A stretch of 64,000 nt of DNA from Elysia chlorotica (Eukaryota; Mollusca; Gastropoda; Plakobranchidae), in the NCBI GenBank assembly GCA_003991915.1, contig RQTK01000540.1, positions 215,965-279,964 of the forward strand. Reading direction: 5' to 3'. This document shows positions 12,059 to 23,700 of this stretch, piece after piece. Position numbers and translations under genes: made by a program. The notes under the pieces are model-generated. The model saw only the letters and a program-made list of their open reading frames with translations. It did no database searches and was not told the DNA's origin. How positions within the stretch are numbered: the first letter of the stretch is position 1; each line of letters begins with the position of its first letter.

Positions 12059-12979
12059 CATGACATATTCTCTTACATATAAAAAGAAGCTTTTAGTGTA
12101 TACCTGCTTGTTCTTAACGGCTTCTTATCTATTGTTTTAAAGGGATAACATAATTCAGCCGTGTTTTTCAAAGAAACAGAAGAGTACTAGATGGGTTTTT
12201 TTCCCGCTAGACATCTTTCGGAAGAATAGTAATCACAATTTGAATGTAGTATAGTTATTAAAAAAAACGATGAAAGTGTATAATAGATCATTTTGAATTA
12301 AAAGTGGTATAAGTTGTAAAGAATACATTTAATCAAAAAACATCATTCCAAGTATTATAGAAAGCTACTGAAAAACATTGAGTGTCTGTTTAATTTTACA
12401 TTATTTTATCCACTTTCTTAACTCTATATAGGTATGACTAATTTTAAAACATTTTACTTATTATAACTTGTTACTGTGTCGTTTATAAGAAGGTTTTGTA
12501 TTCATATATTTCCGTAGAATATTGCTTTGTTCAATAATAATGTTTAGCAAGATTTCATTCATGATTATAACGGTTCTAATAATTATTATGTGAAAGAACC
12601 TAGGAAAATGGAAAAGAAGGCGCAAGTCGGTGTGGAGTTTTGGGGTTATTTACAGTTTGTTAAGAAGCATTTCGTGCATTTTAAGAGGTTCAAAAAATAC
12701 CATATCGTTTCTACAATCAAATATAATTCCTTTTCTTTAATAAATAAAGAAGGCCAGTGCATTATTAGGTAGTTTTTCTATATTTAGAGGGCTCAAGCTC
12801 AAAATTTATATAGGTAACTTGTGCTTGATTTACCCCGGTTCATTTACATATTCTTGTTAAGTGAGTTTGTTTGTTTTTTACTGCACGTCAGCACGGTAAG
12901 ATTCTTATTAAGCATGAAAAAACCCCGCCTATTTCGTGCTCCGGACCCTGTTTCTGCTTTTTTCCTTTTCCTTTTCCTT

Positions 12980-13830
12980 TTTTCTCTTTCTTATTTTTAA
13001 ACTCATTTATATTGCATTCACCTCGTTTATTATCCCTTGCTCCAGACGAAAGTCCACATTACTTCACCCGATAGAATTAATTCCATAGTACATGATTGAC
13101 TTATAAATAAATAACATAAGTATACATGGTTGTATTATTATAAATGGAATAACGTCTACAAAATGTAGAAAATATAAAGAGAAAAACGTAAGCAAATGAA
13201 TTATGTCTCCCATGAACTTAAAAATTACCAATGTTTGAGTCACATCATGAAGTGTTTTGTACAGTTAAATTTCAATCTCCATGATTAGTTCAGGTTTCAT
13301 CCACCAATATTTGTTCTTTTTGTAAGCCGGCTCAAAGCGCTTTACATAGTTAAGACGAGACAATTTATTAGCCATTCACACACATTATAAGGCAGTTTTG
13401 CACATAAAGGACATGATACGTGAACAACAAAGAAAAATTATGAAAAATGAGTAAATTACACATATAAAGAAAACATTAATAAAAATTAAGAGGAAAAATC
13501 TTTTTCTCTTTCTTTTTTAAACTCATTTATATTGCATTCACCTTGTTTATCATCACTTGCCCCAGACGAAAGTCCACATTACTTCACCCGATTGAATTAG
13601 TTCCATATTACATGTTTGAATTATAAATAAATAACAACATAATTATAATCGATTGTATTATTACAAATGGAAGAACGTCTACAAAAAATAGAGAATATAA
13701 AGGGAAAAACGGAAGCAAATGAATTTTGTCTTCCATGAACCTAAAAACTACTATATGTTTGAGTCACACCATGAAGTGTTTTGTTCATTTAAATTTCAAT
13801 CTCCATTATTAGTTCAGGTTTGATCTACCA
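12980..13830 (+). repeat. Direct repeat, copies about 515 bp apart
   Basis: The block at about 12985-13320 (contains CAGACGAAAGTCCACATTAC) recurs at about 13503-13825 with scattered substitutions. The spacer contains CTCAAAGCGCTTTACAT, which resembles the GCGCTTTCCC...AAAGCGCTT segment near 2921-2951. Confidence 0.85.
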
Positions 13831-13847
13831 TTATGTGTGCTTCTTGT

Positions 13848-13861
13848 TTTGTTGTTGTTGC

Positions 13862-13907
<46 letters not shown>

Positions 13908-13926
13908 GCTACTGCTGTTGTTGTTT
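13848..13926. repeat. (GTT)n microsatellite upstream of the LRR-Ig gene
   Basis: GTT tract with GCT and ACT variants, ending about 80 bp before the acceptor of the coding exon at 14007. Confidence 0.93.
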
Positions 13927-14007
13927 TCAACTAAAAACTGTAATAAATTATGAAGAAAAATATAAGACAAAGAGGTATAGTTTCAAATTGTTTTTGTCTT
14001 CACCAGT

Positions 14008-15827
14008 ATGGAAAGTGTCGCAAATTCAGTTACGAATCTACCAACAAGCCAGCCGCATTTCGTAGGCATTGCTGCGAGGATTCTGGCGCTTGCTGCATGT
14101 TTAATACTTGAACCCATCCTTCACCCCGTGGGAGCAGCGTGCCCAACCTTGTGCTCCTGCTCCGCCACTAACGTAGGGGGCGAGGCCGTCTCCTGCGGGC
14201 CGGGGTTGGTTGGATTCCCTCAAGGGTTGCCAGCTGACGCAGCTTCCATCTCGCTGAGTCCTCAACCATCGCAGGCGCCAAACAATATCCCCGTTCTCCA
14301 AGCCACGGACGTGCAGGTTTTCAAAGACCTTACCTGGCTCACCATACGGCGGAGTAAAATTCGACAAATTAGTCCCTCTGCCTTCGCGACCCTCACGAAA
14401 CTGTTAGGGTTGGATCTGAGAGACAATAAAATACAGCGTCTGTCGAGATCCAACTTGGTTGGCCTGTCCTCGCTTATTACTCTGGATATATCTGACAACG
14501 GAGGCTGTTTGTTAGACTCCAACGCGTTCAAAGACATACCCCAATTAAGGATTCTCAGAATCGCGAATATTGGGCTGGATGTGATTGGCCAAATGCTGCG
14601 TGACATGACGTCACTAACACATCTTGACCTTCATGGTAATAACCTCTTCCGCCTTCACGGATCAAGCCTGGCGAGTTTGAAGAATCTTCGACACCTGGAT
14701 CTTAGCGGAAATGACCTGTATGGGATAGACGAGGATGCGGAACCAGTGCTTTCGTCTCTCGCGGCTCTAGACCTAGATTCGAATCCCTGGAGATGTAACT
14801 GTGCCTTTACTTGGGTCAAATCCTTGCCCAGAAAGTTCGTAGCTCCCCATGGAGGCGGGCGAATGCCAGTTGTTTGCAGTCAACCTTCTAGGCTATCTTT
14901 CCTAAACGTGTGGGATGTTCAAGGCCCTCAGATGACCTGCTCAGCAGCGGCGATCTCTTCCTGTACGGGCCCAGTCACCGTGTGGGCTGGTGACCAGATC
15001 AGTATAACTTGTGACGTGGAGGGTGACCCATTCCCTGATGTATTCTGGTACCGACCTGACGGCACCCAGGTTCAAAGTGACGTCACTTTCGCAACGGCTG
15101 ACACATCGACCTTGGTTGGCATCACTGCAGATCGCTCTGTCCACCACGGCTTGTGGCGCGTCCGAGTGGTCAGCTACAACACAACTGCGACCAAGACAGT
15201 CCAAGTGACTGTGCTCACCGTGACCACACAAAGTTCAACAACAACAATAACACCAACCACAGGATCATCCTCTCAACACGCAGGGACCACAAGAGTCCAC
15301 AGTAGCAATAATAATAACAGTCTTCAATTCATTAGTTCCACAACATTATCTCCTCAAAGCGTGCCATTCATCTCTCCTGGGGGCCGCCCTATATCCAACC
15401 TAGTGCCATCATCAATATCACCTGGCTCTAAAGGTAGTAATGGCAACAATGCTATTGTCTCCACACCCTCTGGAACAGGGCTCGGTCAGTTGTCGACTAC
15501 AAGAATACCAGGAAGTGGCCCTGGTGGTGGAAATACAAACAACAACGACAACAGTAAAAGTACCAAAAATAACAGCAACAAAAACAATAACAATAGCAAC
15601 AGTAACAATAACAACGACAAAAATGACAATCGTTTCAACAGCAGTAACAACAACAACAACAGTAACAACAGTAGTATCGACCACAACATCATTGTGCTGG
15701 TAGCAATTCTGTCGGGGACTGTGGTGTGCATCGTAGGCATGACGCTTTTTGCTCTCACTGTCTACAAGATCCGACAGAAACGCCAGATCCACGCCAGGAG
15801 AAGGCGACGCTCCGCTGATCTGTACAG
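14008..15827 (+). CDS. LRR-Ig gene, main coding exon
   Basis: Carries the signal region, LRRs, Ig domain, stalk and membrane segment. Donor TACAG|GTAATA. Reading on past the donor gives an immediate TAA, so either the spliced tail or a form ending in ADLYR is possible. Confidence 0.92.
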
Positions 15828-16857
15828 GTAATAAAACTAATGCCAAAGACATTATGACATAAAACACGCTCTCGTGTCTTATATAGTGCAAATAGAATAA
15901 ATGCAATATGATAAAGAGAATCTATTTTAGATAATATTTGATTTATACAAGTACCATGAGTTAGGCCAGTAGTCATCATCAATGTAAGAGTATTGAGAAA
16001 GTCGTCTCGTCATTAGTAAGTAAAGATATAATATTTTTGGAACAAGGGATGGCATTTTACATCTGAGATGACGTATTGTGTAATTTACATTATCACCATT
16101 GTCATTTTCATGCAGAAATTAGATATTTATTATTTGGTCAAAGACACACTGTGCAATAACAAGATTCTATATGGCGACGGGACCCCCATTATACTGACAC
16201 GGACCCAACCATGCACACATACAAACACACGCACATACACACACACACACAGTGACTATTTAGATAATATTTGATTTAAGTACCATGAGTTAGACCAGTA
16301 GTTGGTAACCGAGAAATATTAGGTCATCATCTATGTAAGAGTATTGAGAAATGCGTCTTGTCATTAGTAGAATACTAAAGCAAAGGTATAAAAAATTTTT
16401 TGAACAAGGAATGCCATTTTACATCTGAGATGGCGTATTGTGTAGTTTACATTATCACTATTGCCATTTTCATGCAGAAATTAGATATTTGTTATTTGGT
16501 TAAAGACACACTGTGCAAAAAAAAGATTCTATATGGCGACGGGACCCCCATTATACTGACACGGACCCAACCATACACACATACAAACACACACACACAT
16601 ACAAACACACACACACAGTGACTCACAGGTTAGCTTTGTGCATAACCATCATTTAATATGTGTACTGGTTTGATATAATATATATTATAGTGCGGTTGCT
16701 TTTTTCTTTCAATAGACAAACAGAAAACGGAAATGGCGGAGCTCTCAATATGGATAGAACCAGTACAGATGCGAACTCCTTTCTTCGTCCGTTGACATCG
16801 ACTCAAACTGACACTGCAAGCGTCCGTAACGTATCCACAATGTTCACCATCAGATAA
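14008..16857 (+). CDS. LRR-Ig single-pass membrane protein, 653 aa
   Basis: Likely neuronal or adhesion-type surface receptor of the LRR-Ig-transmembrane class (LRIT/LINGO/AMIGO-like). Exons 14008-15827 and 16716-16857 join in phase 2 (AG|A, Arg607). ATG 14008 lies just after a plausible acceptor (CTTCACCAG at 14006), so a 5' UTR intron is likely. Order: hydrophobic signal region about 19-43; LRRNT cysteines 45, 49, 51 and 63; about six LRRs at 103-256 (LDLRDNKIQ, LDLHGNNLF, LDLSGNDLY); LRRCT from NPWRCNC at 259 to Cys311; Ig domain about 320-402 with Cys335 and Trp347; Ser/Thr/Asn-rich stalk to about 558; membrane segment about 561-585; basic stop-transfer RQKRQIHARRRRR; tail ending MFTIR. 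The second canonical Ig cysteine appears to be missing (GLWRV where GxYxC is usual). Function is inferred from architecture only. Confidence 0.9.
15535..15680 (+). repeat. AAC/AAT-rich tract inside the LRR-Ig coding exon
   Basis: AAC, AAT and AGT codons dominate and encode an Asn/Ser-rich stalk just before the membrane segment. It looks like a degenerate trinucleotide microsatellite kept in frame. Confidence 0.8.
15921..16620 (+). repeat. Tandem duplication of about 340 bp in the LRR-Ig intron
   Basis: Units begin at about 15921 and 16258 (each with TAGATAATATTTGATTTA). Both contain a SINE-like scrap (CCATTATACTGACACGGACC) and a CA-rich end. The second unit carries small insertions. Confidence 0.85.
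16716..16857 (+). CDS. LRR-Ig gene, cytoplasmic-tail exon
   Basis: Acceptor TTTCTTTCAATAG. The one-base phase match restores Arg and continues QTENGNGG...STMFTIR to a TAA at 16855-16857, giving 46 residues after the junction. Rich in Ser/Thr/Asn with no tyrosine motif. Confidence 0.82.
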
Positions 16858-17544
16858 ACAAATCTTCGATCACCACAATAAACAAATTCCTTTTATATGC
16901 CATTGCTATCAGTCGCAATAACACTTTGACGATCAACACAACAAACAAATACATTTCGTATGCGATTGCTATCAGTCGCAATGACACTTTGAACCATGAA
17001 GTATAGCAGCCTTTAATTAAGCGATTCTGTCTCGATATGTGAACGTATAGCTCACAGCACAAGACAACAAGATTGACGCCCGATTTCTTAGCAAATTGGC
17101 AAGAGCTGTCATCGTAGGCATATTGTTACCTTTTAAGCGAAAACGATTAAAGTGAATAGATAAACATTATAGTGATAGGTTAAAAACCTTTCCAGACCTG
17201 CAAACACAAGGATGTCTATGTATATAAGACTCTCAGAAAGCTCACAAACAATATTGTTTCTCCCATTGATTTGCTTTAAATTTTACTATGATAAAAGATG
17301 TATGTGCTGCCACACAGAAACAGAGCTGGAAACCAGGACTTCTGTCTGGTCACAGTTTACACTGGCACCAATTCAAATTGTAGGAGATGAAATCGGACAG
17401 AATAAGTGTACCCCAAATTTGGGGCGAACAAAGGTCGTCCTGAATAGAGGTCCAGCAGTCTACCACTTAAACCAGCTCACCCCCCTGATCAGATGTGTGA
17501 TACAAGTCTCAGTGAATCTGTTAAAATTTGATATAAATCGCCTA

Positions 17545-18720
17545 TGTTTCTTCCAATTCCAGTTTGAAAGTCAAAGCTGAAGTTAATGATAAAAATCATG
17601 ACCTGAAAATACGTATTGTATCAAAATAATCATTAACTTAGCTCTCTTCCCGCCAATACGTCGGATGTCCTTTACTGAGTATGAATCAAATTTTGGTATC
17701 ATACTCACACTGTAAATCCTATAAACATAGCAAAACAAGTCAACTGATGTCCATCTAATACTTAACGTAGTGACTTGTCAATTAGCAGAAATTCAGAATG
17801 AATAATACGTCGTAATTATATCGGCTTGTTACCCAGCATTTACCAATTATTTTGGCATCATATAGACAAGATGGCATTGGACTGACAAAGAAGAAGTTAA
17901 AACAAGTTTGGATCGAATTGTAACTCAACATTACTTTATTATATTCTATCTAAGGTGTAAGCTAATTTCTTTATTTCTTTTTGTTTTTTTTTATCAACTA
18001 TTTGTCAATATTATTTTTCGAAATGCAAAGCCAATTGTTAAGCGATTTATTTATATCACTCCATTTAATTTTCCTCCATACAAGTCGTTTGTACTATGTC
18101 TTAAGTTTCATATTTCAGTTACGATATTGCTACATTTAGCCTATGTTTCTTCAAATTCCAGTTTGAAAGTCAAAGCTTAGGTTAATGATAAAAATCATGA
18201 CCTGAAAATACGTATTGTATCAAAATTATCATTAACTTAGCTCTCTTCCCGCCAATACGTCACATGTCCTTTACTGAGTATGAATTAAAGTTTGGTATCA
18301 TATTCACACTGTAAATCCTATAAACATAGCAAAACAAGTCAACTGATGTGCATTAAATACTTAACGTAGTGACTTGTCAATTCTCAGAAATTCAGAAACA
18401 AAAATGCTTCGTAGTTATATCGACTAGATGGCGTTGAGCTGACAAATAAGGAGTTAAAACAAATTGGGATCAAATTGTAACTGAACATTACTGTATTATA
18501 TTCTATCTTAGGTGTAAGCTAATTTCTTTCTTTCTTTCTTTTTGTTTTCTTATCAAATATTGGTCAACATTATTGTTCGAAATGCAACGCCGATTGTTAT
18601 ATTAATCTATTTCGTTTTCCTCAGCACAAGTCGTATGTACATTAGTTTCATATTTCAGTTCCGATATTGCTACATTTTTTGTTTGAAAGAACGTATTTTA
18701 TTCTTAAACGATGTTTGGAT
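17545..18720 (+). repeat. Tandem duplication of about 600 bp
   Basis: The block containing GAAAGTCAAAGCT and CTCTTCCCGCCAATACGTC at about 17562 recurs at about 18162. The block containing GGTGTAAGCTAATTTCTTTC at about 17954 recurs at about 18512. It lies downstream of the LRR-Ig gene and has no coding signal. Confidence 0.85.
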
Positions 18721-18814
18721 GCCTATGAGACTTTAATTGTAATTATTAATTATTATTTTCATTAACATTGATAAACATGTAAATAAATATAAGCCTATGT
18801 TATAAAGCTGACAA

Positions 18815-20674
18815 AAGGTTGTGTTATTCAAAAGCTTTATTCGCACTGTCATAACACTTGATAAAATCGTAAAACTTGTCATCGTTTTTCATAAACAGAT
18901 TATTATGTATAAAAACAGTTGGTCATCTTAATATTAAAATTCAGGATTATATAAAAGTAGATTACATAAAATTAATAGACTTTTAAATATACAATATATA
19001 TTGAGACATATTTGATTTGGTTGAGTAAAAAAAAAAGCAACAACAACAAAATAGAATTCAAGGAAGCAGTTTAAAAAGACTTCGATATATAGAAAAACTG
19101 TAGGCCTACACCTAAATAACCCTTTCTTTCTTTGGGTTTAAATTAACAAAAATATCATAATATTTGTAGAGACAAAATATAGCTATATTATAAACTTTCT
19201 GTTGACAAATTGATTGACCTTTCTCTCTTTTTTTCTAACTAACAAAAAGACCATGGAAGATTGCAGAAATGTTTTCATTTTAACGTGTATTCTACCATTA
19301 ATTGATGTGGTACAAATGAATATAAGAATAAATTTTAAAGTTTTTTTACACTAATTGCAATCAATTTTTTCTCTCTTGTTTTGGCTTCTGATTGATTGGA
19401 GCTTTGAATTATCATTTTGTTAATCAATTGAAAAAAAAAGAACGACGTATTTAACTCACTAATTTAAAATGATAGTAGTATAATAAACATAGGAATATTT
19501 TCAAGGAAAAGATAAAATGCTGATAGCAAAAAATGGTAAGCAAAAAATAAAAAATATCAGCAATATAGACAGAAGAGAACTCAATATATTTTCAAAAAGT
19601 CACAGCAATATCACATCAGATGCTAAAAACGTCAAGTATTTGTAGATTGAAAGATTGAATATCATCATGAACACTTACAGTAATGATCCTTATATTGTGG
19701 CAATGATTATAATGATGGAGACGACCACTAGTCAAAAAAAACTTGGGAAAAAGGCTATTTACTAATTAATCTTCTCATCACGTATATAATAATTTTTATG
19801 TTTGCATTTATGGTTCCAAAATTCTATTAAGAATAACGGATTACAACATCCAGGAAATAATCAGAGGAAAACTGCTATAATATGGTGTCATATAATGTCA
19901 ATAGCCATACCAATAACAGTTATGATGATATCGATAGAATTACTGATAATAACAGTATCACAGTATCAGTGACAACTTGATGATAGTAAGAGATCTTTTA
20001 TAAAAAGATAAGCTTATATTTGGGTATTGTAGTAGATTAACAATTGTATACTTTTAAAAAATTGGAAATAGTTATTTATGTAGAATGTTTGAGAATTTCC
20101 CAACAGAAATGTACATAGTAAATCTGATAATAAAATCGATAAAAAAATGTCAACATTTGGCATTGTGATTGCGCATTTCCATTTTTACAAAAGGTGTATC
20201 AACAAAAACAGGATTATTATTTGAGTTCTGTGCAAAACAGATATGTGCAAGTACACTGTAAAATTCACACGAGTTGAATGCTTAATGATTCATAACCGTC
20301 TTTGAGATATAATACATCATGCACTAAAACCAAACTTGAAGTATACAGTAAAAAGTACACTTTTGTAATAGTCTAATTAATATCAAAAATGTTTTTTTCT
20401 CCAAAGTTTAGATAAAATTGTGGTCTGATTAAAAGTTAAAACTTAAAATTAATAAAGGAAATTAATGCTTATTAAGTTCATTTTCAGCATGTTTTAGGGC
20501 CAACATTGTAGGCAGATAATAAAGAAAAAATATATCAGATCAATTTTCCTTCTTCCTTAAGATAGTAATCATATAATGATCAGAATTATGATTAAGGAAG
20601 ACCCTGCTCTTCAGTTAAACTTGAGGCTTTAGCAGCGTTGTAGCCATAGCAGTCGTTAAAGTCATTTGTTGGTT
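18815..20674 (-). other. Possible 3' UTR of the DUF21 gene (long isoform)
   Basis: AT-rich, no exon-like signal. On the minus strand an AATAAA (TTTATT at about 18836, in AAAGCTTTATTCGC) could end the transcript whose stop is at 20675. This boundary is inference. Confidence 0.3.
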
Positions 20675-20712
20675 TTACTGCCATCCCCAGGCATCATCCG
20701 CTGAAAATTGAC
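20675..20712 (-). CDS. DUF21 gene exon 10 (C-terminal DDAWGW tail)
   Basis: Acceptor TATTTTCAG. Phase 1 entry (A|GT, Ser452), then QFSADDAWGWQ and TAA. The phase fits exon 9 exactly. The short acidic-aromatic tail looks like a conserved C-terminal peptide. Confidence 0.65.
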
Positions 20713-23700
20713 CTGAAAATAGTTGGAAACATGGAATAGTATTACTATTAGTAATGAATGAAATTAATTTGTTATGCATATATGGTTCCAGTATATTAGT
20801 GCTCAACCTATCCATGAAAAGTCTATTTGAGAAAGTGTTTAGAGATAGAGAGGGTTCAATGACGAGGTATGTAAATCATTTAAAAGTGTTCATTTAAGGA
20901 AATGACTATTTGCAATATTTTACAATATTGCTCATAATTTTGCACTTGGAAAATCGCTTCCTTTTTTAAATAATATATTATTTTGTATCCTCTTTTCCAC
21001 TGAATCTGTGGTGTATCTACTCCAGACCTTCTAGTTTCATCTTTTCGGTTAACCTCAATTTACAAGTGAGTGATTGAGTGGTTTGGTCTCTAAACGTCAA
21101 ACAATAGCAGCAAAGCTATATTGTGGACGGGTTCCAAAACCAACGGTTCACAATTTTCAGAGAAAGGACTCCTGCCTCAGCCAGTCATATTATACTGAAA
21201 GTTACACAAACAGTAGGGGACGAAATCTAACAAATACATTTTAATACTGTTGTGTGTTTTGAACCAGAGACCTTCCAATTAGGAGACTAACGCTCTACCA
21301 CTTGCACCAATCACCCCTACTCAATACAAGCTTTCACATAATAAATATTTCACCAGTTTTATTTATTAAGATTAGTGATAGGCGTTCATGTTGTGATATA
21401 TGTTATAATTGCATTGACATTAATTCAGACATAATACAATCATGTTCATATTTTGCATTAGGCAGATGCAGTCTCTGTTGTGATAATCAAGGTGACATTC
21501 AGCAAATATACAATTACTCAAGAGTCTGTTTAACCCAATAAAAAGAAAAAAGTTTATCAAAAGAATACACAATTGCATAGAGATAAAATAAAAAAACAAG
21601 ACCAGGCTCATTAGTAAAGCATAGAAAAGAGACTATAAGGAAAATCATCACTACAGCTTTATTCCCACAAAACACATTCCCAAAAATATTGGCGTCTTTA
21701 GATTCCCTGATAGACGAATGTTCAAATAAATACAACTACAGATTTAAAAAAAACAGTATTTGAAATGAAGGAAGATCAAACTTAATTGATTAATTAGTAG
21801 AAAATACAAAGTGTCGATCGTAATTTTTAAACACATGCATTCAAAATACCATAAACATGGTAACATTGGTTTGGTTCCTCAACAAAATTTACATTTCAAG
21901 TTGTTGGTCATATAGCATCAGTATGGGTTATCAGAGGATAATTGTTGTAGATGCACATGTATTTAACTCAAGTTTTTAGTGATTCTAATATCATTACTTT
22001 ATTTTGTCATACGATAAAAAGGCTTCCTCAGTTTTCCTTACTTTTGAGGGCCATATTAAATAGGCACCAGTAAGATGCATTGGCATAGTCAATGGCAATT
22101 TATAACCTGGGTGATATCATGAACATTGTGTTATAATGTTCTCCTATGTTCACCAACTAGAACAAAGTAAACAACATTTCCTCACCTCAGTTGTAAATTA
22201 TCCTATCTCCTTACTAAAACACTGTAAATTTCTAATGTTTCAGAAATGTGAGAGGATAGTAAATAAACCAGGTGGAAATTTTCACAACTTGCAAGACTGA
22301 TAAAATTTCAACAGCATAAAAAAGCGACAACAAATTGAAACAATTCAAATCCCAATAACACACTGTTCACACTTAAAATGTACATCAATAGTGATATTCT
22401 GTTTTGCTTACTTAAAGTGTCTGTGGATTTACCCTGATACACATGAATCTCTCTTCTTTCATAATACTCTCCTGTTTTTACCTTCCAATAGGTTCTTACC
22501 TTCAAAACTAGATGTCTAAATTGTTTGCTTAATCTTTCCCAACAATGTCACATACCAAAAACATTTGTTTAGACAACTATTGATGACCTAGCTGAACGAA
22601 TGCCATCTTAAAGAAATATAAATGCGTCAGAGATGGTGAATATGTACCTATGTAAGCTTTTCTCACTGGCTTATTTATTTGGAACTGGTTAAAAAGTGGT
22701 CCTTTAACTCTAAGGTAAAGAATTAGTACCAGTATAAAAAAATACAAGAGAAGATAACTTGTCATTTGTAAAAGGTCTTACTAGGAGTGGGTTTGACTGT
22801 CAAAATAATTATAGCGTAGACCAGAAAAAAATCAAAACAATACTTACTAGTAAAACCTCCACCATTCATAATTTGCATCACGTAAAATGTATGAACATCA
22901 TGTTGGGCACTGAGCCTATCATTTGGAACATAAGTGCTTTTTTCAATCAATTGATTAGTTCTAAATCATTCAAAATGTTATCTCATTATTCAAATTCATT
23001 AACATGTGGTCAGAATGATAAAAACTCACATCATAATATTCTCTCACTTGAACTAAATAGAAAGTATACAGTATATACCACTGTGAAGTAGTGACAAGTT
23101 CATTCCATTACCTACTCTCCCATTAATTTATTACTCAGCCTCAACTTATGAGATAAAATCTGCCATTAACTCATAATAGAACTTGATGGAAAATAATGCT
23201 TCACATAAATATGCGATTACAAATTTAAGTCTGAGTTTGAGTTATATCGGCTATGTTGTGGACGGGTCCCCAAACTTAAGTCTGAAAATTTTACGAGCTA
23301 CCACAAAGAGATAGTTGGGGGATATCATGACTCATGTCTCTGTTGGTTACATTATACTGTAAGGGAGACAAACGCTTCACAACTTGCGCCAGTCACCCCC
23401 CCCCCCCCCCCCCATCATGACTCATGTCTCTGTTGGTTACATTATAGCATAAGGGAGACAAACGCTTTACAACTTGCGCCAGTCCCCCCCCCCCCCACAC
23501 CCCCATCCAAATGAAATGTTCATTAAAACATGTTTACAGATTCAAACAGTGGATTTGAAAGATTTATAACTTCAATATATCTTAGCAATTTGTTCTGTAT
23601 TATCAACCCAAAATAACCTAAAATCAAAACCAGTAGACCAAGGCACTGTAGATAACTTCATAACAAAATTGATCATAAAGATGTCATGGCTGTTTTCTGT

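Noticed and set aside
14101-15906. Minus-strand and second-frame open frames across the LRR-Ig exon
   Set aside because: Shadows of a strongly coding plus-strand exon.
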